From contig KV419397.1 of the NCBI GenBank assembly GCA_001630475.1, forward strand, positions 503,758 to 567,757: a stretch of DNA of 64,000 nt, given 5' to 3'. The notes below the pieces were generated by a model. It searched no databases. It was not told the origin of the DNA and saw only the letters and a list, made by a program, of their open reading frames with translations. Position numbers and translations under genes: made by a program. The DNA is from Sistotremastrum niveocremeum HHB9708 (Eukaryota > Basidiomycota > Agaricomycetes > Sistotremastrales > Sistotremastraceae). Positions within the stretch are counted from its first letter, which is position 1, and each line of letters begins with the position of its first letter. Below are positions 1-13,200 of this stretch, in pieces.

Positions 1-555
1 AGTCACCTCGAAAAGGGCAGGTAGCCCAATTCCAGCGCTATCAGCCTGAAAGGGGGCGTGAATGCTGACAAGCCTATTACAGCAGCCCATTATTTTGTTC
101 ATGAGGTTGACAAGGTCGTCGTAGTCGTTACTCGACATTCTGGCAGGTCGGGGAACTCGATCGCGCCCAATGACCGAAAGAAGCTGAGTACGCCACGGAG
201 ATCCAGGGAAGTATGTGCTGTGAACGAAGGGGACAATGAACTTGCGGATATGGTTGGAAAGGGCGGGGTTGTCGGTGAGCGTTTGGAGGAGAAGGCGCGA
301 TGCTTTGTTCGAAGTCATCTCTATTGTCCGATAAAGGACTTCGTTCGCTGCTGGCGTCCATGCACGACAGACCAAGGTGGCCGCTCGAAGTGATTTCCTG
401 TTAAAGGAAAGCAGAGACAGATGGCGTAGAATGCGCAGAAGGATTTCCGTCGGCAGATACTGGGCGACGGACTGCTCTCTTCCCATCGTCGATTTTGAAA
501 CCGCCCCCTTCCCTTTCCGACGTCCTCGTGCCAGGACGAGGGATTTGCCAGCCAT
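1..555 (-). CDS. F-box protein, 5' part (runs off left edge)
   Basis: Reading the minus strand from the ATG at 553-555, the frame stays open to base 1, giving about 185 residues without a stop, so the gene continues outside the window. After a basic start of about 30 residues comes an F-box-like segment: QYLPTEILLRILRHLSLLS, then LRAATLVCRAWTPAANEVLYR. A region typical of Agaricomycete F-box/leucine-rich proteins follows (SRLLLQTLTDNPALSNHIRKF). F-box proteins dock substrates onto SCF ubiquitin ligases; that role is family knowledge, and the substrate here cannot be told. No intron is needed in the visible part. It could also be one of the many mushroom F-box-like proteins without proven ligase function. 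Confidence 0.7.
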   Translation of the reverse strand, partial: MAGKSLVLARGRRKGKGAVSKSTMGREQSVAQYLPTEILLRILRHLSLLSFNRKSLRAATLVCRAWTPAANEVLYRTIEMTSNKASRLLLQTLTDNPALSNHIRKFIVPFVHSTYFPGSPWRTQLLSVIGRDRVPRPARMSSNDYDDLVNLMNKIMGCCNRLVSIHAPFQADSAGIGLPALFEVT

Positions 556-2791
556 AATAGCTGCCAGCGCCCATAGGGGTTAGCCTTGTCCATCATTATC
601 ACCATCAGAAGACAGCACTGACCTCAAATTTCGTGAGTAGGGCGATCCGGAGTCAACTGGTAAGTAAAGAGTGTTTAAAAGATTAACGAGTGAGCTGCGG
701 GTGCATCCAAATGTTGCAAGCTGGCTGTGTTGGAATGCAGGCACAAGGGCGCGGTCCGCCTGGATAGGGAGACACTGCCTCGAGGTATGGCTACACCGAG
801 CAGTAGCCAGATAAGCAAGGGCGACAGGCGATAGGGCGCTCCGGTATGAAAAATTGTGCAACCAGACGGTATGAACGAACGAAAAGCCAAAGTCGCTTCT
901 GGTCGCGCGCGGCGGGAGACAGGAACAGACTTGAGCGAATTCTCCGAAGAACATAATAATCCCGCTAATCGTGGGAACTTTGTGTACAACATCTTCTCTT
1001 CACAACCCTCAAACAAGTTCGTATGGTCGTTAACAGCATCGCAATTCATTGACGCAAAATGTGATAGCCTTGTGTTCTGGACATCTCTGCGGTTACTTGT
1101 TGGACATGACAAGGCCGGCTCGCTTCTTTGATGATGGCAGATTTACTGGATCCTGACAATGCTCATCGAAATTCGAAACTGCTGTTGGCTATATTGGTAC
1201 TAGTAATGATTCTTGTCTCCGTACTTAGAGCTTAAACGTGCTGATCTTTTACACAGCCCATTGTGCCGACTTTGAGCGCCTGTGATTTCGCGACCACTGC
1301 TTCGTCTTCGCTATGTCTTCGTTGGAGGCGAGTGCAGTTCCACCAGCTCCGGCAAAACTACATAACATCGTAGCACGCGGTGCTTTAGCCCACCTCACGA
1401 AAGAGAGGTGAATTTAAGTGTCTTATCTGAGCTGGAATTTCTCTTGAGTTGCTGTACAGTCATCATAATAGCAATCGAATGTATATGTAGTACCATGTAC
1501 AGCATTAAGAATAAATCGAATTATATTCGGCTCATTCGCCGATATCTCCGACAACGCGTCACCGGCTGGGCTGATACATCGTTCATTCAGCTCGCTCAAT
1601 TCTGCGGATTGGCGGCTGGAAAGTGACAGGTGGGTAGGTTCACAGGTGTAGAGCATAAATATCTAGTTTATTTGGCGAATGAGGCTGAGGCAGAGGAGCG
1701 GCTGGCAATATGGCCGAGATACACAGATTTCACCTCGAGCACCCCCCTGCACTCCCTTTCCGCCGTTAACCCCGGGATGACGTAAGAGAAGGACGGACAC
1801 TTAAATTCACCTCGCATTCGCTCGGTGAATCACGTGGCAGGGGACGGCTGTAACGTTGCAGTGTCGTTCCAACGGCATCTCTCAATAACCTCACATCATT
1901 TCGTCGGGATTGCAACGGGAAACTCAGGCACGTCAGGCAAATATGGATCCCGCAACCACCACCACCAACTTGGTCCAGGGCCATGATTGCCAGTGCCATT
2001 GGTGTCCAGCGGATCTTGGAGCTCGTCCAAGGCTACACTCGACGTATAATCTGTTTCACGAGATCCTTGGCCCTATTTTCTCCTGCTTTCGTGATGGAAT
2101 CTGACGCGCCAAACAAGAATTGCAAGTCTATCCGGTTCAACTTCAACATAAAGTTCAAGCTTTGCACAGCATGAGTTTTTCACTTTCGCCGTCGTATCAG
2201 GGAGCAGTCTACTTTCATACCACGGACAGGAACTAATATCCGAGAACTCCTCCGGCATACGACTCGATCAACCTCACCCAATTTCACGCTGCCGCTTTGG
2301 AAGTGCTGAATGCGAGTTTGTTGCGCGCACGCTTCGAACAGATGACTTGCCACAAAGCAACGCACATGTCTTTCCTGTCCTCTTCGCTGCTTTCCCGTAC
2401 GAACCCCCCCTGGGCCACCATGATAAGAATTCAAGGAGAAAGCTCAGTGATTTCATCCGCGACCTCCCTCGAGCCCTAGCGGTGCTATGGGCCCACAGGG
2501 GAGTGGCCCCCTCAAGGTCAGGAACGGGGTTGTGCCTCGCACCTGTTGGGCCATCGAACGCCTTTCAGGTTCTGAAGCCTTCTCAATATTATTGTTAATC
2601 AGTCACATTGCATCTACATACCATGTATATCAACATACAGCAGCTTTTTCCGCACATCCCGTTGTTGATAGCGTTAGTGTTAACGAGGTTTGTTTCCTTG
2701 GGTCGAAGGAAGCCTTTCTGAACATGTTGAAATGAAAGAATATTATGATTGCACAGCGCGAGCGGACTACATGTAAATATACAGGCGTGAT
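556..2791. other. gene-poor stretch, no supported gene
   Basis: Several open frames of 60-145 codons lie here on both strands. They overlap each other, show no family motif, and have the mixed, Ser/Cys/Arg-rich composition expected of chance frames. The only structure I can support is the pair of 18-bp inverted repeats at 1405 and 1796, listed separately. The stretch also holds the 5' region of the F-box gene (left) and the 3' flank of cyclin C (right). Confidence 0.5.
1405..1813. mobile_element. possible MITE with 18-bp terminal inverted repeats
   Basis: GAGGTGAATTTAAGTGTC at 1405-1422 is matched perfectly in inverse orientation at 1796-1813, bounding 409 bp with no coding capacity. This size and arrangement fit a miniature inverted-repeat DNA element. 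No clear target-site duplication is visible next to the repeats, and the flanks hold further short inverted motifs (CACCTC...GAGGTG at 1392-1410), so the true ends are uncertain. A chance or regulatory inverted repeat is the alternative. Confidence 0.4.
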
Positions 2792-4147
2792 TTATCCAGC
2801 TGCCTGGGTTCTCTCTAAAACCTTGTTGATGGCAGTTGGCTTCGCCGAAGGTGGATGAGCTACGTCTCGCTCTTTCCTCTCCCGCATCTCAAGTACGAAT
2901 TGAGTGAGCGCGACAGGCGTAACCAAGTCGTCTTGCTTGATTGGACTCGTGTTTGACTTGCCCTTGCGTTGCATGGAACTTTGCGGGGCCCAATCTGCCC
3001 TGCCCTCGCTCATGCGGTTCCACAGGGAATACATGGCGATGATCTCATGGATGATGCTCGCGATGAGTGGCATCGAAACATTCAAGCCTGCAAGAAAAAG
3101 GATCAGTTCGTCCCCAGTGCGGACGACAGTAGACCGTTTCGGCTGCCCATGTGATGCTCGACCACCAGCGTTGGAGGGAGGATGAGAACTGGAGAACGCA
3201 AGGCTTGAATCCACGGCTGATCGAGATGAAGGGTGAAGAGTGAGAGCAAAGAAGATCGAAGCGACAGCTATGAGGTGAGGTGGATACAGCAAGCACAGGT
3301 CTGAGCGATAAGTGTCATTCACAACGAACCTAAATACCGAAGTCAAGAACCACTTTTCAGACAAATAGAGTAAAATGCACGTACCAAGCCATCTGAATAG
3401 CGCCCTCTTCTAAGTCAAGTTTCCCAATACCAGTACCCCAGTACCTTGGGCCGTCGTGCTGCGGTTTTCCCAGCTCTCCTGCTTCAGCGTCGTCTTCTGG
3501 TACCGGAGGATTATCCTTGCCACACATAGCCAGCAACGTGCGATAGGGATGGTAGACCGTGAGGTCGCACTCGAGATCGTCCAGGAGATAGAATTCCATC
3601 TCTGCCAACTTTGAATTATCGGACGGAAATTGCTTGAGGTTGTAATCTTCACCTTCGAGAAGATGACGACAAGCGAGGGATGAAAGGCAAATGGCTAACC
3701 AGTAAAGAGGCTTCGAGCTTCCACAATGGCAGTCTTGAGATGTACAGGAGTCTCTTCGGCCTTGGAAGCAAGATAACAACAAGCGGTTAGAACGAGAAAG
3801 GGATCCGTGTCGCAATAGGAATTCTTTAGATAAAAGCGGCGGAAAAAGACGACAGATGTGGCTATCGCGCGTTGTCGCAGACCAAGTCGTTTCCCTAGCT
3901 TGGAGATGACTGAAGAGCGTCAGTTTGATCTGTAGCTGCTGTGCAAGATTCGTCGGACCTGTGGCGAAGAAAACGCCGAGCAAAGCAAGCTGCTCGTGCG
4001 TGGCATATTCCAGATCCTCAGCGCGCGCATTATTTAGAGTATGTCGATCCACTATCCATCTTCTGCTGCAGAGAACGTTGCATGCTGTGCTGAATACAAG
4101 AAACCCGGAGCTTACTGGTGCGAGGAAGCCCAATAGTCGGTGGCCAT
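2792..4147 (-). CDS. SSN8: cyclin C, Mediator kinase-module cyclin (Ssn8/Srb11-type)
   Basis: This is the cyclin partner of Cdk8 in the kinase module of Mediator, acting in the nucleus on RNA polymerase II transcription. Exon 1 (4147-4116) encodes MATDYWASSHH. A 50-bp intron (4115-4066) leads into RRWIVDRHTL, the cyclin C opening. Further exons carry GLRQRAIATSVVFFRRFY, YLASKAEETPVHLK, then FPSDNSKLAEMEFYLLDDLE and VYHPYRTLLAM, all hallmark cyclin-box segments, and finally RSDLCLLYPPHLIAVASIFF. The C-terminal tail of about 110 residues is long and low in recognisable motifs. The start is fixed by the conserved N-terminus after splicing; several introns are present. It is head-to-head with PRM1. 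Confidence 0.9.
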
Positions 4148-4292
4148 AGCCAAACAACGCCAAACAAAGCGACAAGCTATTGTACTTTGGCGGCGAACAA
4201 GAACAATACGACGTCCGCCATGCCTCATATAGAGCCACCCCGCCTTCTTGTCTTGTCACTTCGTTTCCCTTTCTCTCCCGTCGCCGGTCGAC
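4148..4292. promoter_or_regulatory. divergent promoter, cyclin C / PRM1
   Basis: Only 145 bp separate the two start codons, so the 5' untranslated regions and both promoters must fit in or overlap this stretch. The PRM1 side is pyrimidine-rich (CT-rich around 4250-4290), as is common just upstream of fungal start codons. No individual factor site is claimed. Confidence 0.5.
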
Positions 4293-6995
4293 ATGCAATC
4301 TAATGTTGAGCAGCCACGCTCTCTCCCACCTTACCTCTCCCTGCCCTACATCCTCTCGCTCACTTGGTTGGCCTATCCTATCCTATCTATACTCTTCATA
4401 GTATTCCGCTTGCAGATCTCTTCATCTTCTGCCCAAGTCGCGGTCTCTCATGCCAAAGCGAGCCTTTTGACCAGCTGCAAGGCCGCTGAGCAAGCCGCGA
4501 CGTCTGCAGCGAGTTTACCTCGCTTCATGGCCATTGCCACCAATAACCAGATAGCTGACGCGGTCAACTCGTCATTAAATGGCGCTCGCGAGGCTCTCAT
4601 CCTTGTATTGACGGTGCTCGAGGCGATCGTCAACTTTGTTATTGATATTTATCGCTCGACACTGCTCTGCTTTCTCGAGCTCGTGATACGAGGCGCCCTT
4701 GCAATTCTCATTGGTGCTGTGCAAGAGGTGAGTTAATGATCGTCTTGCGATGCCACATTATTGACGTCGTCTAGATCTCTAACGCCATACAAAGCACTCT
4801 CAGCGCGTTGCGTACCAGCATCCAGAACGACATTAGCTCCGCCAATTCCTTAATCAACTCAACGGTCGATGGCATCAATAAGATCCTTCCTTTCGGAAAG
4901 ACGATTACACCTCCTCAAATCTCGATCCCTTCCCTCGACGCGCTGCAAAACTTCACTCTCCCTACTGATTTTGAAACTGCCCTAACCAACTTGAACAACT
5001 CCATCCCATCATTGGATTCACTGCGCCAGTCTATTGAGTCTGTGTGAGTGGATACGATTTTATATTATCCCTATTCTCTCGTCCTGATGAAAATCTAGTG
5101 TTGATACTCCTTTTGAACTCTTAAAGGCCGACATCAATAATACCTTCGCCACCATCTCATTCAATCAATCAACACTACCGGTACCTCAGCTCAACACACT
5201 CACATTTTGTGACACCCTCGACACCTCTGTCGTCGACAATCTGGGCCACGATCTGACCAAAGTGGCCAAGATTGGGACCGTGATCCTCATTGTACTGGCA
5301 CTTCTTCTACTAGCGGCTAGCTGTGCTGTAGAAATTGTCAAGTGGCGTTCCCTCCGCCAGAACATGTCCCGCGTGCGACAGAATTGGCAATACAGCAGTG
5401 TTTCCACGTCGTTAAATCCCGACGACCGACAGATGTTACATCTGCATTCCATGATGCTTCATCCACTGCTTACTCGGCTCGTCAATTTCCTCACGAAGAT
5501 CTTCCACTTATCTCCCTCGCAATCCACCAACCTCCAATTCTTGGGGAGTTACATCTTTCATGCCCCAGCACTTGCGTGCTTCCTCATCGGCTTTTTAGGC
5601 CTTCTATCGGTTGAACTTCAATTGATAGCTATCGGCCCACTGGAACGAAAGTACACCGCGCAGGTTTCATCTACCATCACGGACTTCACGAACACCATCG
5701 CCACCAATGTCAATGCGTCCATGTACAACCAATCTTCCTCGTATGCCGATGGCATCAACTCTCAGATTAGCACCATCCAAACCACTATCAACAACGGCCT
5801 ATTTGGCTGGGTGGATAATACGACCACGACCTTGAACAATACCCTTGTCAGCTTCTACAACGATGTCCAGAATGCAGTCAACACGGTCTTCGGCGGGACG
5901 ATCTTGGATGCGCCTGCTCAAGATTTCGTCAAATGTTTCATTGGCAGCAAAGTTGATGCTTTTGAGAACGCGTTGACGTTCCTGCATGACAACTTGCATA
6001 TCAATATGCCTACCGTCAATGAGACCCTCCTCGTCCTCAGTCCGGCCGACGTCGACAGCGTGTCGCGCCCTATTTCCGAGGCCGCCGTTGGTGGAGGTCC
6101 CAACAAGGGGGACTCGGGAATTGTACAAGAACTTCTCGACGACTACATTTCTTCGCTTCGGATGGAACGTATTATGTTCCTGGTCTTTATCGGGCTTTGG
6201 ATCATTGTTGTATTGGTGGCTTTGTTGATCATCCTATGGCACTCGTATAGTCGTGATTGGTTCCGAGCAATACGTTCTAAACGTAACGGTGCCGACGACA
6301 ATGGAGACATTGGCCGCTCGTTCCTCTCGGGATCGGGATCCCTGGGATCAAAGGAAGAGTTTGTCGAACAGAAGATTGCGCTGCCAGCGACGGAACTTGC
6401 GGCTGTTAAAGGTGCGAAAGCTCCCAGAAAGCTTCGCGCGTTCGGTCGTAAGGGCATGGGCAGAGAGATCCTCGTTCCTGATGAAGATCAGATGACGGAG
6501 AGTTCTGTTGCTTCCAGACAGCCGTCTCTCCGTGGGTCAAAGCCTTGGTGGTCAAGGAAAGCCCGGGGAACGCAGATGTCAGATGCGCCCGACACCATTG
6601 CAGAGTCAACCGAAGACTACGCATCTCGTCGAACTCCCGCCCTTGAACCTCTACGCATTCCTTCCGACAGAGATCCTAATGCAGATCAGCCACCGCTGCG
6701 CTCCGCATGGTCTGTTTCTCCCAATTTCGAAATCCCTCGCGCTCTCCCTTGGGTTATGCCCCCTCCCTCTCCCAGTCGACAAGCTCCTCATTCGCCTTCA
6801 CCGCATCTTTCGACGACATCTGCGGGTCTTGCGGGTCATTGGCTACAGACACGTCCGTTTGCACCCATGCGACAGTCTCACCAGAGCAATGCTCGTGGTG
6901 AAGCCTATGTCAATCCGTTCATTACGCCCTTCGATGACCATAATCATGACAATGCTGTATCTGCGTCCCATCAGGCCTCTCCTTTTGCATTCTGA
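4293..6995 (+). CDS. PRM1: plasma membrane fusion protein Prm1
   Basis: Prm1 is a multi-pass membrane protein that promotes plasma-membrane fusion of mating cells. Three exons (4293-4727, 4775-5043, 5099-6995) join in frame to 866 residues. The N-terminus SLPPYLSLPYILSLTWLAYP starts the first membrane segment. More hydrophobic helices follow around ALILVLTVLEAIVNFVIDIY, IGTVILIVLALLLLAASCAV, FHAPALACFLIGFLGLLSVE and LVFIGLWIIVVLVALLIILW. Between them lie extracellular loops rich in Asn and Thr with many N-glycosylation sequons (NNTTTTLNNT). The last 240 or so residues are hydrophilic, Ser/Pro-rich and probably cytosolic; this tail is longer than in yeast. The start ATG follows the cyclin C promoter; an in-frame upstream extension is not needed. 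Confidence 0.87.
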
Positions 6996-7804
6996 TCACT
7001 TTGGACCCTAGGTCTCGCTTACTGTATTCTATCGGTGTATAGTCCTGTATATCATGGCTCTCTCTAATAATCATTGTGTATCATTTACCGACCGACGCCT
7101 CCTTATTCTCGCGATGATGTATACCCACTGGGTTTCGCCTTTCATCCTTTGTTTTTCTCGGGAACGTGGACTGTGGCGCCTGCTTGCAGTTCGGCATGTC
7201 AATTTGATTGAAGTTCAAGCGCTTGAGGCTACTCGAGCTCTCACGCTTCGCTCACGCCTTTACTCACTCGGAAGCATTCTGGATCTCTGTATGACGTCTA
7301 TTTCCTCCTCCACCGCGTTGAGAGGGTCTCCCTGGTGAGAGGCTCAGGATGCTAGTACTGTGCAATCTCGGCCACGGAGTGCACGAAGACATGACCGACA
7401 TTCTGCACTATCGCTAAAGGCAAAACCAGACATTGCAGTGCAAAGCTCGCTGCGGAACAAATCCAAACTATTCGTGGTTGGTTGATCGGGGTGTTTAGGA
7501 CCGACGGCTTTCACTGAATCACCATTCCCTGAGGCCCCACCGCGGTGCTCCCATCCTAGCCCACTTCGATCCCATATACGACTTGTAATTACGCTATGAT
7601 ATCAAGATGCTGTCGCAATTTCAAGCTCGCCGCGAGGTTCTATGAACGGCAAGGACAGCATTGGCGTCAGTTTAGTGACCGAGCCGTCGAGGCGTCAGGA
7701 GAATCTGACGAGACGAACGGTGGTCGCTCTCCATATATTTTGAGCCAGGGCGACCATGATCCCACCAACCCCACCGAATCGCCTCGTAGGCCCTCTACAT
7801 CGCA
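6996..7804. other. intergenic, PRM1 3' flank and carboxylesterase promoter
   Basis: No supported gene. Short open frames here lack motifs. The stretch holds the 3' untranslated region of PRM1 and the upstream region of the carboxylesterase. Confidence 0.5.
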
Positions 7805-9862
7805 ATGATGTATCCACACTTGCTTCCAATTGCTACGGTTTGGGCTCTTGCCCATCCTGCTCTTTCAGCTGCCACACCACCCCCAACCGTCTTCGTCGCG
7901 AACGGAACAATAACAGGCGGTTTCTGTGATACGGCCCTGGCTGTATTTTACAGATCCATTCCCTTTGCCTTACCTCCTATTGGAGATCTACGCTTTGCGC
8001 CCCCTCATCCGTATAATCAGAATTTTGGCAATGGCAGCCTGACAGCTATCGAGCAGGCACCTGCTTGCATTCAGTTTGGTAGCGTGTTCGTGGAAAACCT
8101 ACCGAATTCAGAAGACTGGTAAGCATAGTACTCTCTGTCAGTTTAAAGCATTCACATGAACTAAGGATATAGCTTATTTCTCGATATCTGGGCCCCTGCA
8201 AACGCAACAAATACGTCTTCTCTACCCGTCAGAGCCTGGATTTATGGTGGCTCAAACACCGCCGGCGGAATATCAGATCCTCTGTACGATGGTTGCAACG
8301 TTGCCGCTGGCGGAGCTGTCATGGTGTCAATTAGCTACCGTGTTGGTCCGTTGGGATTTTTGGCATTGAAGAGTGCTGGGATCGCTGGGAATCAAGCCGT
8401 TCAGGATATCCTGTTAGGTCTTCAGTGGATCCAAGAGAACATCGCCGCTTTTGGTGGTAATCCGGTGAGTCTGAAGACGTTTGAAGACGAATAAGTATTG
8501 ATTTTGGTCCGCAGAAGCAGGTCGTTCTTCAGGGTCAATCTGCGGGTGCTGGGAATACATTTGTTGTTTCATCGCTGCCACAAGCCCTCTCTCTCATTCA
8601 GGCAGCTATCATGGAGTCCGGAGGTGGCCAAGACTACCCTTCAAACTCGACTGCTCAACTTTTAGGCGCTAGCTACACTTCGGCTTTGAACTGCAGCACA
8701 GCTGATGTTAGTGATCTTCATCCTCGCTTCGACGAAGACTGATGTAGAAATTTCTTAGATCTCGTGTTTGCGGAATGCTTCCGTGATTGAGCTGCGAGCA
8801 GCGTTCAACGACACTCCGGTGTTGGTGACCGACGAACCACTGAATGCAGTTGGCGTTTCAAACATCAGCACGTTTGCTTTCGCCTCGTACGTCGATGAAG
8901 ATATCGTACCGGTTCAGCCATCACAACAAGGTTCCAGAGTGCCAGCAATCTTTGGATCTAGTGTGTATTCACGTAATCTATTCCGTTCCATTCATGCTGA
9001 TGGCTCTCCAGCGTCACAAGATGGGTTTTTGTTCTCGCTTCTCCAGTTCGCCGATCTCCCAAATGGACCTCAAACTGCCAACGCTACGGATTATCAACTC
9101 TTCTTGGACGAAAGTTTCGGGTCAGACGCTGGACTGGTCGAACAATTCTTCCCGCTGTCAGCCTTCAACTCGACGCCTGGCCCTGCGTTCTTCGCAATTT
9201 CGACGGTTCTGACCCTCGCTGCTGAACGGTGTCGGGTGTTCCGTGGCATGAACGCGACGGCTGCTCATGGCGTGCCTGTCTACGCTTACATATTTGGCCA
9301 CAGTCCCACATGTTCGTGGATTCAAGGTCTTCCGGACGAGTCATTGCCTCTCATCGGAGCTACACACACATCGGAAATCCCCTTTGTGATGAACAACACA
9401 AAAAATCTTCCCGCTCCGAATGGGAATTGTAGCATGACAGAACAGGAAGTCGACATCGCGACATTCTTGACGAATGCGTGGACGAGCATGGCCATCAATC
9501 AAAAGCCCACTCTTAATGTCAGTCAATGGCCTGCGTGGGGTCTTGATACTTCGCTTGGTCTTAATATCACCAATACTTCGGTTGCCGGATTCCTGAACTT
9601 CAGCGCGTGTCAGTTGTTTGACAGCATCAATACTATGGCTATTGCCGCTGCTCAGAATGACAGTGCAAATTCCACTAGTGGGAGTTCGAATGGAACCTCG
9701 TCGGGATCAGGTGGTACAGGTAGTAGTTCGAATGGTACTTCGTCTGGAAGTAGCCCTTCGTCGAGCTCTTCCAGTGCCGTCGAACTTCTCGTCACTCCCG
9801 ATTTGATCTCTTTGGCAATGGTCGCGACCATTATTTCCATAGGTTCGTCATGGCTCCTCTAG
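7805..9862 (+). CDS. secreted type-B carboxylesterase, probably GPI-anchored
   Basis: An alpha/beta-hydrolase of the carboxylesterase/lipase type, splitting ester bonds outside the cell; the substrate is unknown. A signal peptide (MMYPHLLPIATVWALAHPALSA) precedes the family opening FYRSIPFALPPIGDLRF. Exon 1 ends at 8118 and exon 2 starts at 8173, giving the disulfide Cys and LFLDIWAP. The oxyanion region is WIYGGSNTAGG and the nucleophile elbow is GQSAGAG (GQSAG instead of the common GESAG). The catalytic His lies in GATHTSEIPFVM. The C-terminus is unusual: a Ser/Gly/Thr spacer followed by a hydrophobic tail ending SLAMVATIISIGSSWLL, typical of a GPI attachment signal. Further introns lie near 8466-8516 and 8706-8759. 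Many Asn-X-Ser/Thr sites fit secretion. Confidence 0.87.
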
Positions 9863-10222
9863 GGAGCCTTCAACTCACTTCCTTTCATATTTCTATCCAT
9901 GCCAAATTTCCGAACATATTCTAGTGTACTAGCGCAACAGGACCCAGACTTTTCACATACACATGAAAAATGAGAAGCTGTAAGAAAAATGACCCATACT
10001 TAATATACAAGTATCGTGCTCTTGCAACAAACTTAACTCCGCTCAAAGATCCTAACAGACTCATTGAACCACTTCACAAAGCTAAACCATCTTTGGCTTA
10101 TTAGGCAAATTGTAGCCGAAGTCAACCTTGAAAACGCCCTCAGCCAGCTGGTGTCAGCTCTGGTGTCATGCATGGGCAAGCGCCGGCATATTCCGTTTCC
10201 GTTGAGGTCATTTCTTTCCGCC
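9863..10222. other. intergenic, upstream of LTN1
   Basis: 360 bp between a carboxylesterase stop and the LTN1 start. AT-rich part near 9960-10030. A continuous frame extends upstream of the chosen LTN1 start, but without conserved sequence. No other feature seen. Confidence 0.5.
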
Positions 10223-13200
10223 ATGCCAAAACCGAACAAATCGTCGGCAACGTCAAGCACCAGGAAGAAACATGCCAAGAAGGCCGCAGGACCCTCTGAA
10301 ACTCACGATGACCCAAAGCCCAAAGATAAGAAATTGAAGGGCAAGGACAAGAAACAGCCCAAAATCAAGTCATATATCCCGCCCACCAAACCGGCTCCGA
10401 TACAACCAGACCCTCTCGACTCGCTGGGACTTGCCAATTCGCTGCCTGCTGATCTTGTCGTCATCCTTCGAAGACTTGCGAAGAAAGACAATGTTACGAA
10501 ACGGCGGGCTCTTGAAGACCTTCAAAGCTTGTGGGTTGACAAAGCCGGTAACGAAGATATACTCGATATCGTGGAGATCATGCTTCCAATCTGGGTGAGA
10601 CATTGCTTCACGTCTTGGATGCAAATAATTGACTGGTGTATAGCTTCATCATCTCCCTATCCTCCTCCTGCACCAGTCACGCAGGCTTCGGCTTCTGGCG
10701 TCAGGGTTACACACGTCTCTTCTAGCCCTGCCGCGGATCAACTCAAGGGTCGTGTCTGCTCTTCGTGATGGTGATTTTGTGGATGGCGTCGAGACCTTCA
10801 TTGGTGCTTGGTGCATGGCCGTACACGATATCGATCGTCAAGTGGCAATCCAGGCCCGCAAATCGTGGAACATGATCTCTATATCCAACGACGACGGGAT
10901 AATCCGACCTTTGTTGGCATTTTTGCGGGAATCTTTCTTCGATCCGGAGGTTGTCTACAATCGTCTCAACCCCCCTCGAGTGCCGGGCACAGTCAACTCC
11001 AGTCGTGCGACCTCCAAAGCTGGCACGCCTATGCCCGATGATGAGCCCTCGTTACGCGCAAAGGGAGAGAACGAAGAGGAAGAGGAAGCAGATAGACATG
11101 CTCGTTTGAGATTTGGCGCCCTTGGTTCATTACGATGGGTACTGGGTGCGGGAATTCGATGTCTGCCTGTTTGCTCTCAACTAAGTAGCTCTGCTAATAG
11201 AATGTCCTTGTGCCACTGTGCTATGGCCTGATCTGAACGTCATCTTTGAGAGCACTGCGTTCTGGTCCGCATTGTCTTGCTCGTCTGAACCTCCATTCTC
11301 CCCCTCAGCCTCTTATGGTCATGGTATTGCTGCCGTTCCTGTGCGCAAAGCAGCATGGTCTCTATTACAGTCGCTTCTGTCCACTTCCGAAGGTATGGCG
11401 ACAATCTACTCTGTGGGGCAAAGATTAAGCCATGATTTTCAGGTCGAATACAGGGTCTCATTGATGTCGTTGGACCGGCAGTTGTGCGTTCGGCGTGGAT
11501 TGAGTCAGACGCCATCGTGCGCTCCGGGATGTGGGAACCTCTGGTTGTGTTTCTCTCCAGTAAGTTTTTCATCTGTTCTTGTTCGCAATCCTATACCATT
11601 TACAGAGTTCCCTCAATCTTGGACCGTGCCGCCGCGCGTCAACGAAGACGCAGACGCTGATGACAGCGAAAGCGATACTGAGCATCATACGGACGTACCC
11701 TCCAAGCACGACCGGCACCCTCATGATGAAAAGGCAGCTTACCGGGAATTCTTGGAATTCCTAGAGCTTGGTTGCGGGGGATCGCCTCTGCAAGGTTATC
11801 CGACGATTATGATTGTCATCTCTACCCTTCCTTCCCGGGTAAGTCGCCAGTTCTCATAGCCTCTGTTAAGCTTAAAGGACGATTAGATTTTACCCTTGCA
11901 AAGCGAAGACCTACGCAGTCTCTTTACTTCGTTCTGGGCAGCCATCGATGGCCGCGCGCTCAACACTCTGAATCGCGTTACCATATCAGCGGCTTTCCTC
12001 TCGGCTTTACTGGAATGCGTTCTCTTCATCGTGGCGAAGATACGAAGACAGGAAGGCTCTCATAATGCTGCATGCACCGAGCTGATTGCCGAACAATTCG
12101 ACCGAATGTGGTCCGAGTTGACGAGCAGAAGATTGAAAGTCAATGCTGACCAAGCCGGCCAAGAAATCGCAAAAGCTTTACTTACCCTACAAGACCTGAA
12201 TGAAGGTACTTATTTCAAATTGTTCATCGACGCAGCCTAATTGTCATCAGGACTCCTACGTTCCGCTTGGAAGCCCCTCGAGTCTTCTTCTCTACAGCTT
12301 TTCGTCTCTTCGGATGATTCGGGTCAAAGCGCTGAATATGCTGTGGAGGCCTTGACGGCACTGTACCACGGCACATCAGGAGATAATAATTTAGGCGCCA
12401 TGGTCGAAGCGCTCATTACTGACAGTTCACGACACGTTCTCTCCGCTTTCGAGGACTCGGTCGTCGATGACGAGGCTCCTTCTGCACTCGAAGTAAACAC
12501 TGAGAAATCGCTGGAACTCCTGTTGGGTAGATTTTCCTTCCTCTCGGAAGAAGGGTCTTCGTTCTTGGAGGTCTGTCTGAATTATATACTCTCAACCATC
12601 TGCTGACCCTGCGTTCCAGCTTCTGGATCAATTGATCCAACAATCCCTCCGACGATTGTTATTGCACCATACTCCTCTGGTCATTAGTTACTTGGGCTTA
12701 CGAGATCACGACGGCATCTGCAGCTCTGTTTGGGCCGACATACTTGGCATCATTGGAGGGCTCGAAAGCAATGATCCCAAACAGATACAAATCCTGGACT
12801 CTCTTTTGAAAGCCCACGAAGCTCAAAACTTGCCTGACTGGCTCAGACCAACTGGTGGCGAGTTAGACTCCGTGGCTTCACGTCTCCTACACCGTGCTCT
12901 TGCTGGGGGATCTAATGGCACTGAACTGACGGTGTTGATTCGACTGCTCAAGATACATTGTGGGTGTTTCTTTTGACCACCATAAACTTGTGCTCATATG
13001 CGTCTATGCAGCTCCCTATATCGTCACGACGGTTGCTCGTTCGATCGTCGATAGCGTATCTTCAGCATGGTCAAGGCAGTTCCTTCAACTCTTGCTCGAT
13101 GCGAGCGTCGACGTCAACAGTCTGTATGCCCCTCTTCGTCTCCTTTCGGAGCTTTTGGGCTCTCAGTCAGAACTGTGCATGTCTGATGCATTTGCAAGAG

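Noticed and set aside
675-1112. 145-codon minus frame
   Set aside because: Overlaps other frames on both strands, no motif, composition random-like.
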